Assembly: GCA_014529385.2 (NCBI GenBank)
Contig: CM043943.1
Location: 98,005,855-98,069,854 of the forward strand
Reading direction: 5' to 3'
Length of the DNA stretch: 64,000 bases
Source: Adiantum capillus-veneris
Taxonomy: Eukaryota; Streptophyta; Polypodiopsida; Polypodiales; Pteridaceae
The number at the start of each line of letters is the position of its first letter. The stretch's first letter is position 1. The notes below the pieces were generated by a model. The model searched no databases and was not told the DNA's origin. It saw nothing but the letters and a program-made list of their open reading frames with translations. The translations under genes and the position numbers were made by a program. This document shows positions 48,399-60,404 of the stretch, piece after piece.

Positions 48399-49098
48399 AT
48401 AGCACTATGCACCACTATTTGTCAGATTCAGGTCGAATTCGTATGGATTCCGGATTTCCATGGAGAGGGTTTGCATAGAAGAGCCATACATTTGTGGCAT
48501 GTTTTATTGAGTTTTTGTGTTTCCTAGGGGGTTATGCCTTGAGTTTGGATGTGGGACGGCTCCTGTGTTGACAGGTTGTTTGGTCTCTGGTCATGCATGT
48601 GCATCTCTAGATTTTGATGAGGCACTTGTTTCCACTTGCTTGCAACCCTTGCTTTGACCAAGGAAGTGAGGGAGAGAGGACACAACCACATCCATAGATG
48701 TGGTGGATGACGGAGACCGACCCATGGGTGGGAACCCTTTTGATGATTTGTGAGATTACCATTCTCGACTTACCACAAGGCATTCATAGTGTTTTTCTTT
48801 TGTTTTGGTTATGTTAGCAGACATTTATGGTTGATTATCTTTTTGATGTCTCCCAAATCATTTTATGATTCAAACATTGATATTACCACTTGTAGGTTTT
48901 TTGCATATAAATTTATGGGCCATGGTTGTTTGGTTGAACTGAAATTTTGTGTTTATTTTGTTTCTTTGAAGTGCATTACCTAAATATGTTGAGGCAGAGG
49001 CGAGACACATGACATTGGACCCAGGTTACAATGGTCGTCCAAAGGAAAGGCCTCAAAGACAGCATCTCTTCATAGATGATGAGTGTGCTTCAAGTTAA

Positions 49099-49299
49099 TA
49101 ATTTGCATGTAACCAATGGTATAACGTGGTATAGACCATGGATCCAGAGTGGGGTTTAGTAATGTTTTTTAGCATCTCTTTCTCCTAGTAAGTCCCACAT
49201 ATATTATTGAGCACCTACTCACGTCTATCTCTCATGTGTAACAGGATGTCTCCACAATAGAGTGACTTTGATTTTTGAGTATGTGTGTGTGTGTGTGTT

Positions 49300-49341
<42 letters not shown>

Positions 49342-50134
49342 CGAGAGAGAGAGGGGGGGGGGGGGGAAGCCTCATTGGGTTGGCACACAACCATCTAGTG
49401 TAACTACTTTTCAGTTATTGAGAAAAAAGAGTGTAAATTTAATTTCATCAATTTTTTAAACCAGCTTTCTTCTTGAAATCTAGTTTGTCTTTTGACTTTT
49501 AAGCTAGTGATAATATCTTAAATATTATTTTTTCAATAAGCTCTAGTTATAGCATTGGTCCAGTATTACGATCCTAGGAGCCTTAGAGACGCGTCATAGG
49601 GAATGTATGTGATGTTTGATTGTTGCAGCTCCATGAAAAATCAAGAAGAGGAGTAAGTGGTGTGGCTACATTTGTGCTAGTAGAGTGACCTATTGTCAAC
49701 TCATATGGTAGAGTTTGAACAAAAGAAATTAAATCACGCACTTGATGTGTTGCAAACATAGGTGTCTCACCTAAGCATGGATATAGAGTAATGTTCAATT
49801 GCATTCTTTTTGGTGGGTCTTGCTCGGTTTTACCATTGCTCGGTAAATTTCTCTTAGTGTATCATAAGATTCAGTAGAGTTGCCGAGGGCTAGCTCCTTT
49901 CAGACTTCTTATGGCTTAATAATGGTAAAGCCATAGGCAAGTCTAAAAAGAATCCATTATTAAGTCCAAAGCTCCCGAGGTGTGCACCATATCCCACATA
50001 GTGGGCTCAATAAAACTGATAATAGATCCCAGTTCCACTTACCCTAATATAATTAACAACATCCACTATTTATAGGCTACTTAAGGACCTCTCTTCTTAA
50101 GCAAGAAAAGATAAACCAAATTCTCTGATACCAA
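49099..50134 (-). other. Gene-poor DNA with microsatellites and the inner end of an LTR element
   Basis: (GT)n and (GA)n runs then 15 or more G at about 49283-49367. The final bases, 50123-50134 CTCTGATACCAA, are an initiator-Met primer-binding site (minus strand TTGGTATCAGAG) abutting the LTR at 50135, so at least the last few hundred bases should be the inside of that element. No pol motif was seen. Confidence 0.55.
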
Positions 50135-51689
50135 TGTAATGGAATTGGCCTATTTAACTTGAGAGTAGCGGAAATTAATGAGATTATTTTTTAGAAATGA
50201 CTTTGTAAGCATAGCGGGTGAACATAATTGAAGATAGCAACATAAACATAGCAATTAGTTAACTTGGCATGAACAATACTTTTGCAAGAGAGAGAATTTA
50301 GAGAACATGACAACAGTTGAGGACCGGATTTATGTGAAGCCAGTCCCCCCTCCAATAGGCATTTGTATTATGATTTCTCCCATTAAGAGAAACTTGTTAC
50401 AATACAATCTTTGTGTTCCTTGTAACCTAGGTGATGCAATGAAGATGGAAAGCTTCATGCATCACAAGCATAACATAAACTTGAAGAAAGCTTTAACTAT
50501 CCCAAGCCTCAGTCCCAAGACCTCAAACACCTTTGAAGGTGGAGAGAGCTAGCAGGGAATGAGGGTAGGGAAGAGGAAGAAGAAACATTTCATAGGAGAA
50601 AGAATTAGTTCCTCACTTATCATCACTCTTCTTGCTAGCATACATAATAGCATAGTAATGAAGAAGAAGGAGACGGCAAGCTTAAGCATTGAAGCATGGC
50701 TCTTGTTTGGATTTTCACTCCATAAGCAAGAGTGTTGGTGTAGGCTCTCAATCTCTACTTGCTTAGAGAAGGAGAGGGAGCTCTTGCACTTTGCATAGCA
50801 TGCAAAGAGAGTGTTTGTGAGTGTGTGTGGGTGAGTATACCCCCTAAGCAACCCCCTAGCTTGCCATGGTCGACCCCCCCCCCCGTAGCTCATGCTTGAA
50901 GCTCATTGGACCTCCAGGCCTAGCCAATCACAAGCAGGAGGCATTACAAGCAGCAAGGGTAGCCTTGGGACAAGTGTCCCCCTTTCCCCTTTGAGAGAGA
51001 GGACTTGATACATGTAAAATCAATTAACTAAATCTCCTAAATTATCATTGGAACCCTTGGGTGGCCAATCAATAGGCTTCATGCACACCATGAGGGCAAC
51101 ATGAGGAGGAACTTGACAAGGGTCCCTTTTTCTTTCTTTGTACCATGCATGACTTCTGTGAGTGTGTGGGTGTTCTCTCTCATCCCCCCTCTTGTAGGGC
51201 TTGACCCTTCCTTGTAGGGATTGAATCTTGACCTTTTGACACCTCAAGCCCCTCATGCATAGGCCCAGTTCCCACCAGAAGCTTGGCCCTTAAGCACTTT
51301 AAGATTGGGATGGGTTCTCACCTCAAGTGCAACCCTAGCATCTCAAGCATGTCAAGCACCTCAAGGATATCAATCATCAAGCACCTAAATCATCTCAAGC
51401 ACCTCAAGCACCTTAGTCATCAAGCATGACAAGCAGGACAAGCACCTCGAGTTGGGTCGGGTTCCCGCCTCAAGCTCAACCCTAGCTTATACCTAAGGTC
51501 AAAGGACTTTTACACACGTTATTGGAGGTCTTCAATGAAGCTAACCCTAAGGTCTTATGCTCCATTGGTTAGCCTTGCTCTTTGATAGATCATCTCTCAT
51601 TTGGGCCCCTTTACCATTGGCCCCATGTTGAGATAGATCGATAAGCACATGTCTATATCTTAACCCTTGTTCCCGGTTATTCTCCCACA
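50135..51689 (-). repeat. Intact copy 2 of the ~1.55 kb LTR (5' LTR, minus strand)
   Basis: Plus strand begins TGTAATGGAATTGG and ends TTCTCCCACA, so TG...CA. The primer site adjoins its left edge. Flanking bases ACCAA and TTAAG do not match, consistent with one side being element interior. Copy 1 (10664-22999) is the same sequence. Inside are CTCAAGCAC-type short repeats at about 51330-51450. Confidence 0.82.
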
Positions 51690-52285
51690 TTAAGTGGTCA
51701 GTTTAATATGAGGAAATCATTTGGGTTGGTTAGATATTAGATATTAGTTTTTATGACATTGAAAGTGATTCATTGTGCTTCCAAGTGCTTTGAATAGTGC
51801 TTGAAAGTGATAATGTTTGATAAACCTTCAAGCTTCATGGTTGGTGTGCAATTTTTAATTTACTTTTGTTTTTCATTTTGTATAGACAATAGTTTAGGAT
51901 ATGGAGAGGATGCTACGTGAGGTTAGAAGGCCGGCCTTCTTCATAAAGGAGTCCTGCAAATTCCTAAAGAGAGAATGCATGGCCCTTCTAGTGCCTACTC
52001 CACCTTCCAAGTCTGCCTCGTGTTGAAGCTGTTATAATTGGTGGAAATTGTGTGGCTCGTGGGGCAAGTGCTTTAGAGAAAACATGCGACCGGGGTTTTT
52101 TATCTGCCATGTGTCCACAAGTACCATCCCTTCTGCTTTCCAGTTGTTTGCGTGACTGAGCCCAAGTGCGTTGTACTAGACTGTGAATGAAGATACCTAT
52201 TATAGCAAGATGTTGGGCCCTTGGGAATTTGTATGAGGAGCCTGTAGGTAAGCTGGCAATTTCATAGAACAGGACTCATGCTACT

Positions 52286-53737
52286 TTGTTATGGATAATA
52301 AATGTGTGCTATGTTTTTGGTGAGCTAGTGGATGACAAGGGATGTGACGCAGGCACTTCCACATCATTCACGAACGATATGGACGAGCTCTTCGACCTGG
52401 ACACCATGGTGAGGAAGTACAAGAACTTTGACGGAGAGATGCTCAAGGAGACACCTTGTTCTGCAAGCAATGAAGGTAATGTTGGTTTTGTCTGCTTGTT
52501 ATCCTCTTATCTCTTGCTCATGGTCAGAGTGTTCATTACCTTACTATTCCAAGCTTACATTACCTTACCTCTTATCCTCCTAACTTGCCTTACTATGGCA
52601 AACCCAGGTAACTGATATTGGTAAGGACGACCAAGATGCTGAGTTGTTGGATCCAAAAAATGGATGCAACCCTACAATTTGTTGCAGGGGAGTTGCAAAA
52701 GAAAACAAAAAATCAGGTGGAGGATGGGCTAGCCCACGACCCCAAAGAAAGTATTACCATACTTCCCCCCAAAACCAGATCATGCAAGATGCTTTAGCTT
52801 CTTGCACTTTTTTTTTTCATGCTATCGTACTCTCTCTCAACATTATAATATATCAGTGTTTTCTCTCAGATTTTGTTCGTGTGTTCTGTAGTTAAAATTC
52901 ATGTTGCTTGGCTCAAAATGCCCACCACTGACTGATGAGATACACCACATTGATCACAAAGCTCCTCTTCGCATCATCAGACACTTCAATGTCAATAGGG
53001 ATTTGGCATTCATTGATGACTTCCACAATGTACTTATGTACGTGCACGATAAGTGTGCAACAACGCTTCCCTTGGATGTATCAATGTTGCACTTTGCCAA
53101 AATAACAGGGGTTAAGAACATTACCTACTATTTACGGCACGACGTGGAGATATTCTTACTTGCACTGAGTCAGGTAGCAGAGGTGTTTCTGTGGACCTCT
53201 CGCACTCAGCAAAATTTGGAACATGCTATGAGCAAGTGCCTGACTCATGCCAAGTGTTGCTTGAGCGGCTAGCTCTACCAAAACAACTGTCATATTAGCA
53301 GTTGGTTTTTTGAGAACCCTCCAAAGCCAATGTTCTTCAAAAAGCTAAAAACTTTTTGGTATCTTTTTCCTAAGATCAATAAGTCAAACACATTAGTACT
53401 AGATGAATCCTTGTATAAGATGTACTTCAATGAGCCTTCTTGCTATGTGATTCTTTCTAGATTGGAGTAGCAAAATGAGAGGCAGTGGGAACATGTCTTG
53501 AAATAGGATATAGCCGAATTTGTGTTACAATGGGCTGAGAGTACTGACAGATCAAAAACCGTTGGTGAGTGTCCATTTAATGCCAAGAAGGAGGCTCTTT
53601 CACAACGGAATTGGGATACTGTGAATTATAAGGTATGGTCCAAACATGAAATTACCTCTTTGTCCCTCACAAAAGTGCCCTCTGACCATACTCCAAAAGC
53701 CCCATACAAGCGTCTAAAGATGGGAAAATTTCCGTAG
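52286..53737 (+). pseudogene. Second FCP1/NIF-type HAD phosphatase-like gene, decayed
   Basis: A main frame runs 52901-53737 (279 codons) with three in-frame TAG codons, at 53270-53272 and twice more between about 53465 and 53515. YYLRHDVEIFLLALSQVAEV then FLWTSRTQQNLEHAM matches the strand-helix-WSS region, and KPMFFKKLKTFWYLFP with NTLVLDESLYK matches the KPL...LIDDSPYK region; the second Asp of the DD pair is Glu here. The catalytic DxDGT motif is replaced (LPLDVSMLHFAK). Upstream exons may be about 52316-52475 and 52609-52717, acidic and Asn/Lys-rich. Compared with the copy at 1-544 it is much more damaged. Confidence 0.55.
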
Positions 53738-55490
53738 TCTTAATATGTTAACATTGGTTCATATAAAATATAATGAATCTAGACTTATACAAGAATGCTT
53801 TTGTGTTGGTGTCTACTTTATTCGTGCTGGAAGTGTGCTATCAAGTAGTGCTTATTGGTAGCGAAGTGTTGGAAAGTTCTATCAAGGAGTGTTGTGTTTT
53901 GATGAAAGGAAGGAAAAGTAGTGCTCAGTGGTAGGAGTTTTACCCAACACCGAGCAAGCTTTTTCGAGCAAAGAAAAAATCGAGCGATTATGACATAAAT
54001 TAAATGCAAAAATAGAAACATAAAATTCCACAACCCAAATGCATAGCAATGTGAAAAAATGCATATAAATAAAAATTGATAATACAATGGACCACGAAGC
54101 ACAACATTGATGAGCTTGGAAGACTCTACCTATACATGAGGTGACAAGGTCTTTCCTATAAGGCCACCCCAAAAATGGCACTATCGTGGGCTACTTTGAG
54201 GTTATAGATCGTTGGAAAAACATGCAATAGACATTCAATGCAATAATGTGTACTATGCTTGATAGATACAGAGGTAGAGCTATTGTGTGAAACCTAATAT
54301 TCTTCCTTAAGAAATGCAGCTAAACATCCTTTGCTATACACTTGTGCACCTCTTGATATTGATCATTATTGAATCACTGACTACAAACAAAATGTTTTGA
54401 GTGTGAGTAGGATACATCAATGCTTCTTAAATAGTGCTCAATGGCCATAGTCTCATGCCATTTCTTTCATTGCCTACTTGTGTGGTTAAGTGGATCTACC
54501 TTACTTGATATGCTATAACCGCATATGTAGTACACATTTTAGAAAATATCGATTAGCTAGAATCTTTTGAAGATGCCTGATAGGAGATACGAGCAAGCAA
54601 AGGTGTGAAAGGATAGTCGCAACCAGTCAAGAGTAGAAGGGCTGCACTAGGCTATATTTAATAAAAAATAATGTGAAAGTAAGTAAATTCTATTGTTACA
54701 TTACTTAGTCGAAAACGGAGGATTAGATGTTTGTAAACAGTAGACTGGCAGGAGTGTTTTCCAACAATGAACTCTCATGGACTTGGAAGCGATTGTGTCC
54801 ATCCTTTGGGTTGTTTGTAGCTTGTTTTTGTTTTTTTATCATTATGTTGTGCCTTATAACAACTTAGCAAGCGGAAATTTATCTTAATCTTACACTAAGT
54901 GTATTCAAATGGCATACACATAGAGACATTTCTAGACCAAAGAGATTGTTATTGGTCTATCTTGAGTATATTAGATGTCTAGCTAGAGTTGCAACTAAAA
55001 AACATCAGATTTCATGTTGGCTATTGTCTATATTGTTCACACTTCTAAATAGTAGAGTATCAATAGGGTTGAGCACATTAAATTGGGGTATTCGGAAAGA
55101 TGGAGAGAGATTGTGGGTAGCTCTTATCATGGCTCGGGAATGGTGCTCTTATCTTGGCTTGGCAATGGTGCTCTTATTGGCAAAAGGAATCAACATTGGG
55201 GTGAGCAACTAACGCGGTGTACGCACATGGGGGGAGCTGCTGACATGCAGTGTCAGGTTGATGAGTAGCAGGGCTGTCCCTCCTCGTTGACAACAAGAAA
55301 AACACAACAGTATGTTGATTAAGTTCATCCCAACATCTGGCACACAAAATTTTCAAAGCAAGAGAACGTACACACATACACACACGCACATACAATCATG
55401 AAGCCGAATTTGCTAGACTCTCGCTCGCTTTCACATTGCAAGCCTTTGCAATGGAGTGATTGTTTTGCGTTGGGACTCCTCCTGAAACTA
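53738..55490. other. Gene-poor AT-rich DNA
   Basis: No supported gene. A stretch near 53950-53990 (ACACCGAGCAAGC..) recurs near 9510-9540, so both are pieces of a dispersed repeat. A 25-base direct repeat around GGCTYGGSAATGGTGCTCTTAT lies at 55131-55180. Confidence 0.5.
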
Positions 55491-55496
55491 AGCTTG

Positions 55497-55690
<194 letters not shown>

Positions 55691-55835
55691 GCCCCATGAA
55701 GTCCCATCTCCCTACGTCTTCAGAGAAAACTTTCATCTCTCTCTCATGGATTCAAGCTCCCTCGACCCTGGCGTCGTGGTGCTTGCACACCCTCGTCATT
55801 GCCTCCCAGTACTTCTCCAAAGACATAATTGCCAC

Positions 55836-58177
55836 TGAGGCGGTCTGGGGCGGGCAACAAGAAGAGCGGACTCTAAACACCCTTCGAGGCTCCCGTGCTG
55901 CTCAATTGGGGCTGGGGCAATCAAAATCAGAGACAACAACAACCCATAGCCAGAAACCAAACAAGAAAAGGGGCACCACCTAGTTGTAGATGCGAACTAG
56001 GACACACGTGATATCTCCTTGTACTCAAATGCATAAAGAGAGGGCAATGCAAGATAGCCACAGACACCAAACACAAACATTCACCACGCCAGAGAGAGGT
56101 AAAGAGCACAAATCAACTTGAGCAAATCAGTCTTAGCCTTAAAGACTATAAGCACACAAAGCTTGATGAGAAATAGATAGACAACACAAAACTTGACCTT
56201 GTTGCCAATACACAAATTGTCTTAGGGTCACGGGAGCCCTCTCACCGAGCACCCTCTTACAATTTACCTTTTAGGCAAACAATTCAACAAGCCCTCAAAC
56301 CACCAAGCATGAAATGGCACAACAAACTTCAAGGACAATATACCTTCAACCACCTGATGAGCCAACTTATCAAGTCAATTTGGAGAGAAGAGTCGTAGTT
56401 GCAGCATACAATTGCACCCAAAACTATGAATCTTATTTATGGACAAGAGTAGGCTACAAGTGTGATTGCAGAGTATAGTATCACTCCACTCCTCTAGATG
56501 GCATAACTAACTTCAAGCTTTTCCATGCACCTATGTGTAGTGATGGAATAGAGCACTCACAATGCACACACTCTACACAACTAGGCTTGAAGGGTGGTGT
56601 GTTATGTGTTGAAAATGGTGTGGTGTAGTGTGATCATGTGATGATTTACAAGGGAGAGAAGGGCTCTATTTATAGGTTTTAGAAGCCCCGATTAGGATTA
56701 GGCCTAATCAAGTTTATTGGAAGGAATAAAAGATTATGCATTTTTTATTTTTATTTTAATGAGGGTGGGTCTCTCTTGTCCTTTGAGTCACATGGATGTG
56801 GGCTCACGGGAAGAGAATTATTGAGGATGAAGGAGAGAGGATTGAGTGAAAAATTTGGGAGTGCCTACTCTAGTAGAGGGTGCATTTTACAATAAGGTTA
56901 GTGGTTAGTAGTTAGTAATTATCACTAAAAAATATTTACAAAATCATTCACCAAATGGTGAGATATATGATGAGAAAAGTTAGAGAAGGGATGAGCTTGT
57001 AAAGAGAGGTTGAAGCTTTGGAGAAGTTGACATTCACCTCTTTACAACACCGGTAGAAGAAGCGGTCAGCATGGCGAAGTAGCGCGTGCCGATGAAGCTA
57101 CAGAGGGAGGAGTGTGTTTGAAAGAGGAAAATGATAAAGTGGAAGAGGGAGTGTGGCTACATAGCATGGGCAAACTGGGGTCCACCAATAAAATCATAGC
57201 TCACAGCTCGTAGCTCAAAAAAATATGAAAAAATTTGAGGTGAAAGTTCAGCTCACGAGCTACAACTTTAGTTTGTGTCACCTTTTCAAATTCGGGGAGG
57301 ATGTGATCTTTAAAAATTCAGCAAAACCGATTGTTTTTTCCACTGCACAAGGTCCTTGTGAGGTCCTTCTTTGGATGATTCTTTTGAATACCTCCAAGAG
57401 TGAGCTCCCCATGGTGCATGCATGCATTCCACATACCCTTGAACTTATTTGGTAGGTCTATAATTGAAGATATTGTTGAGATCATGATATAAATGAATAG
57501 TACAACTAAGAAAATCAAATATTGAGGGGTCTAAAAAACATGTACAAGTCAAATATAAATAATATAGGTGGAAAAAATATAAAGGGGTCAAAATAAATCT
57601 CTCTCATTATAAGTCTACCATAAAAAGATGAATATTTTTTGTGGTCTAATTTATGAGAGTAATAAAGAATAGATGTAGGAAGGAAAAAATCACAATAGTG
57701 AAAAAATATACACATAAATAAAACTAGTTTTTTTTTTATTTTTGTTGGGATGGAGTTACACCAAAAATAAGAGAAGCTTGCATGAAATTATTTTTATATG
57801 GAATAAAGGGTATGCAAAATGGTAAGAAAAAATATGGTAATGGTGAGTCAATGTACATAGCATAAATAAAACACCATAGGTAGAAATATTTAAATAAATA
57901 CCAAAATAATTATGAAAAATCCTTTTATTTAGGCCCTATATACAATGAAATATTTACACACAAATGGGACATGATATACTTATATTTTTTATTTCTTTGG
58001 CTCAACTAGCCCAGTGACTAGCTAATTAAGGGTTTTTAAGAAAATATGGAGAAAGTTCCCTAACTCACACACGCCTATGTACAATGAAATGGTAGGGATA
58101 GCCACAGTGTTTGGATGATTTTGGTAGGGTGGGTTAACTCACTATGGCAATTACGGAGAGCCGAAAAACAACTAACA
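55836..58177 (-). repeat. G2 LTR (left, 3' LTR), internally deleted
   Basis: 2342 bp. Relative to G1 it lacks about 250 bases (G1 37484-37735), joining at 57100 (GAAGCTACAGAGGGAGG). Confidence 0.88.
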
Positions 58178-58205
58178 TTAGCCCTCCTCCAGGATGATGG
58201 TATAT

Positions 58206-59380
58206 TCATGTACCATCATAGAGCATCTTTTCCAAAGAGAGTGCTTCAGAGTCCTTGACAAGGTCTTCATTGTTTGGCCCCTCGGCCTTTTGGCTCGAGT
58301 CACACTCATGCTTCATGGAATAGTACTTACAAGAGATAGCTACCCTTTGACAGATCTTTGGTAGATCCTTTGGTAGAAGTCGACTCAAATAGGGCTTCAA
58401 GCGATAATCATTTACCTTCCTAGAGTGCTCTTTCCCATTCAAGTCCATAAGTTGATAGTAACTTGAATTGAAAGCCTTCTTAACTATGTATGGCCCTTGC
58501 CATCTAGTTTCAAATTTGGTATCAAAACGATTGTCGAGTCTATTGTCATACCTTAGCACAAGATCTCCTTCATTGATACCTTTGTCCTTTAGTTTCTTGT
58601 CAAGCTTCTCCTTCGCCTGCGTAGCTTTCCTCTTGTAGCACTTGTATGCTGCTTCTCTTTTCCACTCAAGCTCAGCTAAGGTCAGAAATCGATCCATCGA
58701 TGCTTATTTATCATCTTGTGCTGCTTTGCCATGAAGTCGTATTGTTGGGATGTTGAGCTCAATTGGTTGTAAAGTCTCTTGACCATAGACCAAGTGAAAT
58801 GGTGTAAACTCTGTGGCTTCCCTTCTTGTGGTTCGATACGCCCACAAGGCACCATCCAAGAAGTCATCCCACAACTTTGTCTTGTTTTTCACCATCTTTC
58901 TAATGATGCCTGCAATGACACCATTAGCTTTTTCTACAAAACCATTTGATTGGGGATAGTAGGGTGTACTATGACGATGTAGAATGTGAAGTTCTTCACA
59001 GACTTCTGTGAGCAAGCCCTTTCTAAACCCTGGACCATTATCAGAAACAATCTCCAAAGGTGTGCCAAATCTGCAACAAATGTGAGTGTATACAAACTTG
59101 TTAACTGTCTTCTCATTCACTCTTGCCACACTTTGAGCTTCTACCCACCTAGTCATGTAGTCTATGGCCACCAAGATATACAATTTTCCATTTTTAGTCC
59201 TGGGAAATGGACCCATAGCATCAATGCCCCATTTTTCAAACGGACCATTTGCAAGGACTAGCTGACGTGGACCATGTAATAGACGCTTGTTTCCATTAAT
59301 CTGACAATTGTGACAGCTTTTACACCAATGTTGAACATCAATGTGCAAGCTTGGTCAAACATATCCGGCAAGCAAAATCT
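58206..59380 (-). pseudogene. G2 integrase
   Basis: 59348-58704 holds the core: WCKSCHNCQ, WGIDAMGPF, IDYMTRWVEAQ, IVSDNGPGF, YYPQSNGFVEKAN, ALWAYRTTRREATEF. 58697-58206 holds the C-terminal GDLVLRYDNR and RWQGPYIVKKAF and a full tail that G1 lost. TGA at about 59354 replaces the Trp of GYVWPSLH in G1. Confidence 0.85.
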
Positions 59381-59576
59381 TTTTTGCAGTGAGTTCCTGT
59401 GCAAAATGACCACCACACGCTTCCTCATGCAAACCTTTTAGAATGGTTGAGATTTCCTCAATAGTTGGTACTCTTCTGCATACTTGATCCTTCCCTCTTT
59501 GGTAGAGGGATCCTTCTAGGAAGAGATACGTGCTTGCCTTCTTCAAGAGTCTCCTCTTCTGAGCCTTCGTGAAGTC

Positions 59577-60380
59577 TTATGGAAACTCACCCTCCAAAAT
59601 GTAGCTAATAATGGGAGTCAATGACTCCAATCCTTGGTATCTCGGTTGCTTGACAGTTGCTTCCACCATGATGACCTGCACTTCTTTCTCAACACATGTA
59701 ACTGCTAGTTGTGCAATTAAATTGGCATCTTCATTTTGTTTCCTAGGAATATGATATAGTTGCACTTCTTCAAAGTGATTAAACATCCTACGAATGGCAT
59801 GAACTTTTGTCCGTAAGCTTTCATTCTTGCAAACCCAAATGCCTAAAATCTGTTTAACAATGATAAGTGCATCTCCCTTTACCATGAGACGTTGTATCCC
59901 TTGGCCAATGCACATCTTCAAACCATGAAGTAGTGTGTCGTATTCTGCTTCATTGTTGCTAGTTGAACTTGGTAGATTGACCTTCTCTTTCATGACCACC
60001 TTCCCACTTGGGTTGAGCAACACTAGCCCTCCCCCTGCTTTTCCTGTGACTCGTCGAAAAGCTCCATCAAAGAACAAGGTAAAAGCATTAGGAATATTTT
60101 TCGGTGGTGGCAATGGTAGGGTCTTTATTTCAGGCACCTTAATCTCCTTCTCATGTACCCTATAAGTAAGGATCCCTGCCAATTGTGCACGCACACTATC
60201 TTCTACCTTGAAAGAGTATTGAAACTCTTGCAATTCCATAATCCACTTTGAGATCCTAGTGCTAAGATTCATTTGAGATGACACCCAAGAAAACAAATTT
60301 TCTGTAGTGAGAATTACAAAAGGTTTTGGTAGCAAGTAGGATCTAAACTTTCTCACCGCAAACATGAGAAAAAGCATCAT
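59577..60380 (-). pseudogene. G2 RNase H and second (archaeal-type) RNase H
   Basis: FAVRKFRSYLLPKPFVILTT ends the Gypsy RNase H. The second RNase H is LFFDGAFRRVTGKAGGGLVL, NNEAEYDTLL and KGDALIIVKQILG, with Asp-Glu-Asp residues all kept, unlike G1. A TAA at 59577 replaces Gln (CAA in G1). Confidence 0.85.
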
Positions 60381-60404
60381 GAGTTCTGCCTCCGTGTAGC
60401 CTCT

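Larger units (their letters stand above)
32677..49098 (+). pseudogene. Decayed multi-exon gene with ParB-like and DNA-methyltransferase-like segments, split by Gypsy G1
   Basis: Exons I can join by GT-AG introns: ~32677-33171, 33272-33539, 33617-33825, 33980-34111, 34199-34409, 34497-34757, 34861-35168, 35259-35336, 35422-35831, 35910-36027, 36107-36216 (continuing at 48403 beyond the Gypsy), and a last exon 48972-49098 ending CASS. Exon 2 has LLGRMFYV-stop-EGNHRTAAW, like the GxHR motif of ParB/Srx domains, preceded by KGAFIVPL. Exon 9 has ADFIFVDLPFGG then PWDT and GGYL/VMAPLA, like the DPPY motif IV and following strand of N4C/N6A methyltransferases. Damage: TGA for Trp at 33385-33387, an extra T in the T run near 33815, frameshifts near 33108, 35805 and 35945. 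Exons between about 48480 and 48971 are unclear. Function unknown; fold calls are by motif only. Confidence 0.5.

Noticed and set aside
50130..51694. Solo LTR at 50135-51689
   Set aside because: Flanks do not match and a primer-binding site abuts its left edge, so it is the end of a longer element.
54946..55212. 88-codon frame MLLVYLEYIRCLAR
   Set aside because: No domain, no splice context, and its last third is a small tandem repeat.
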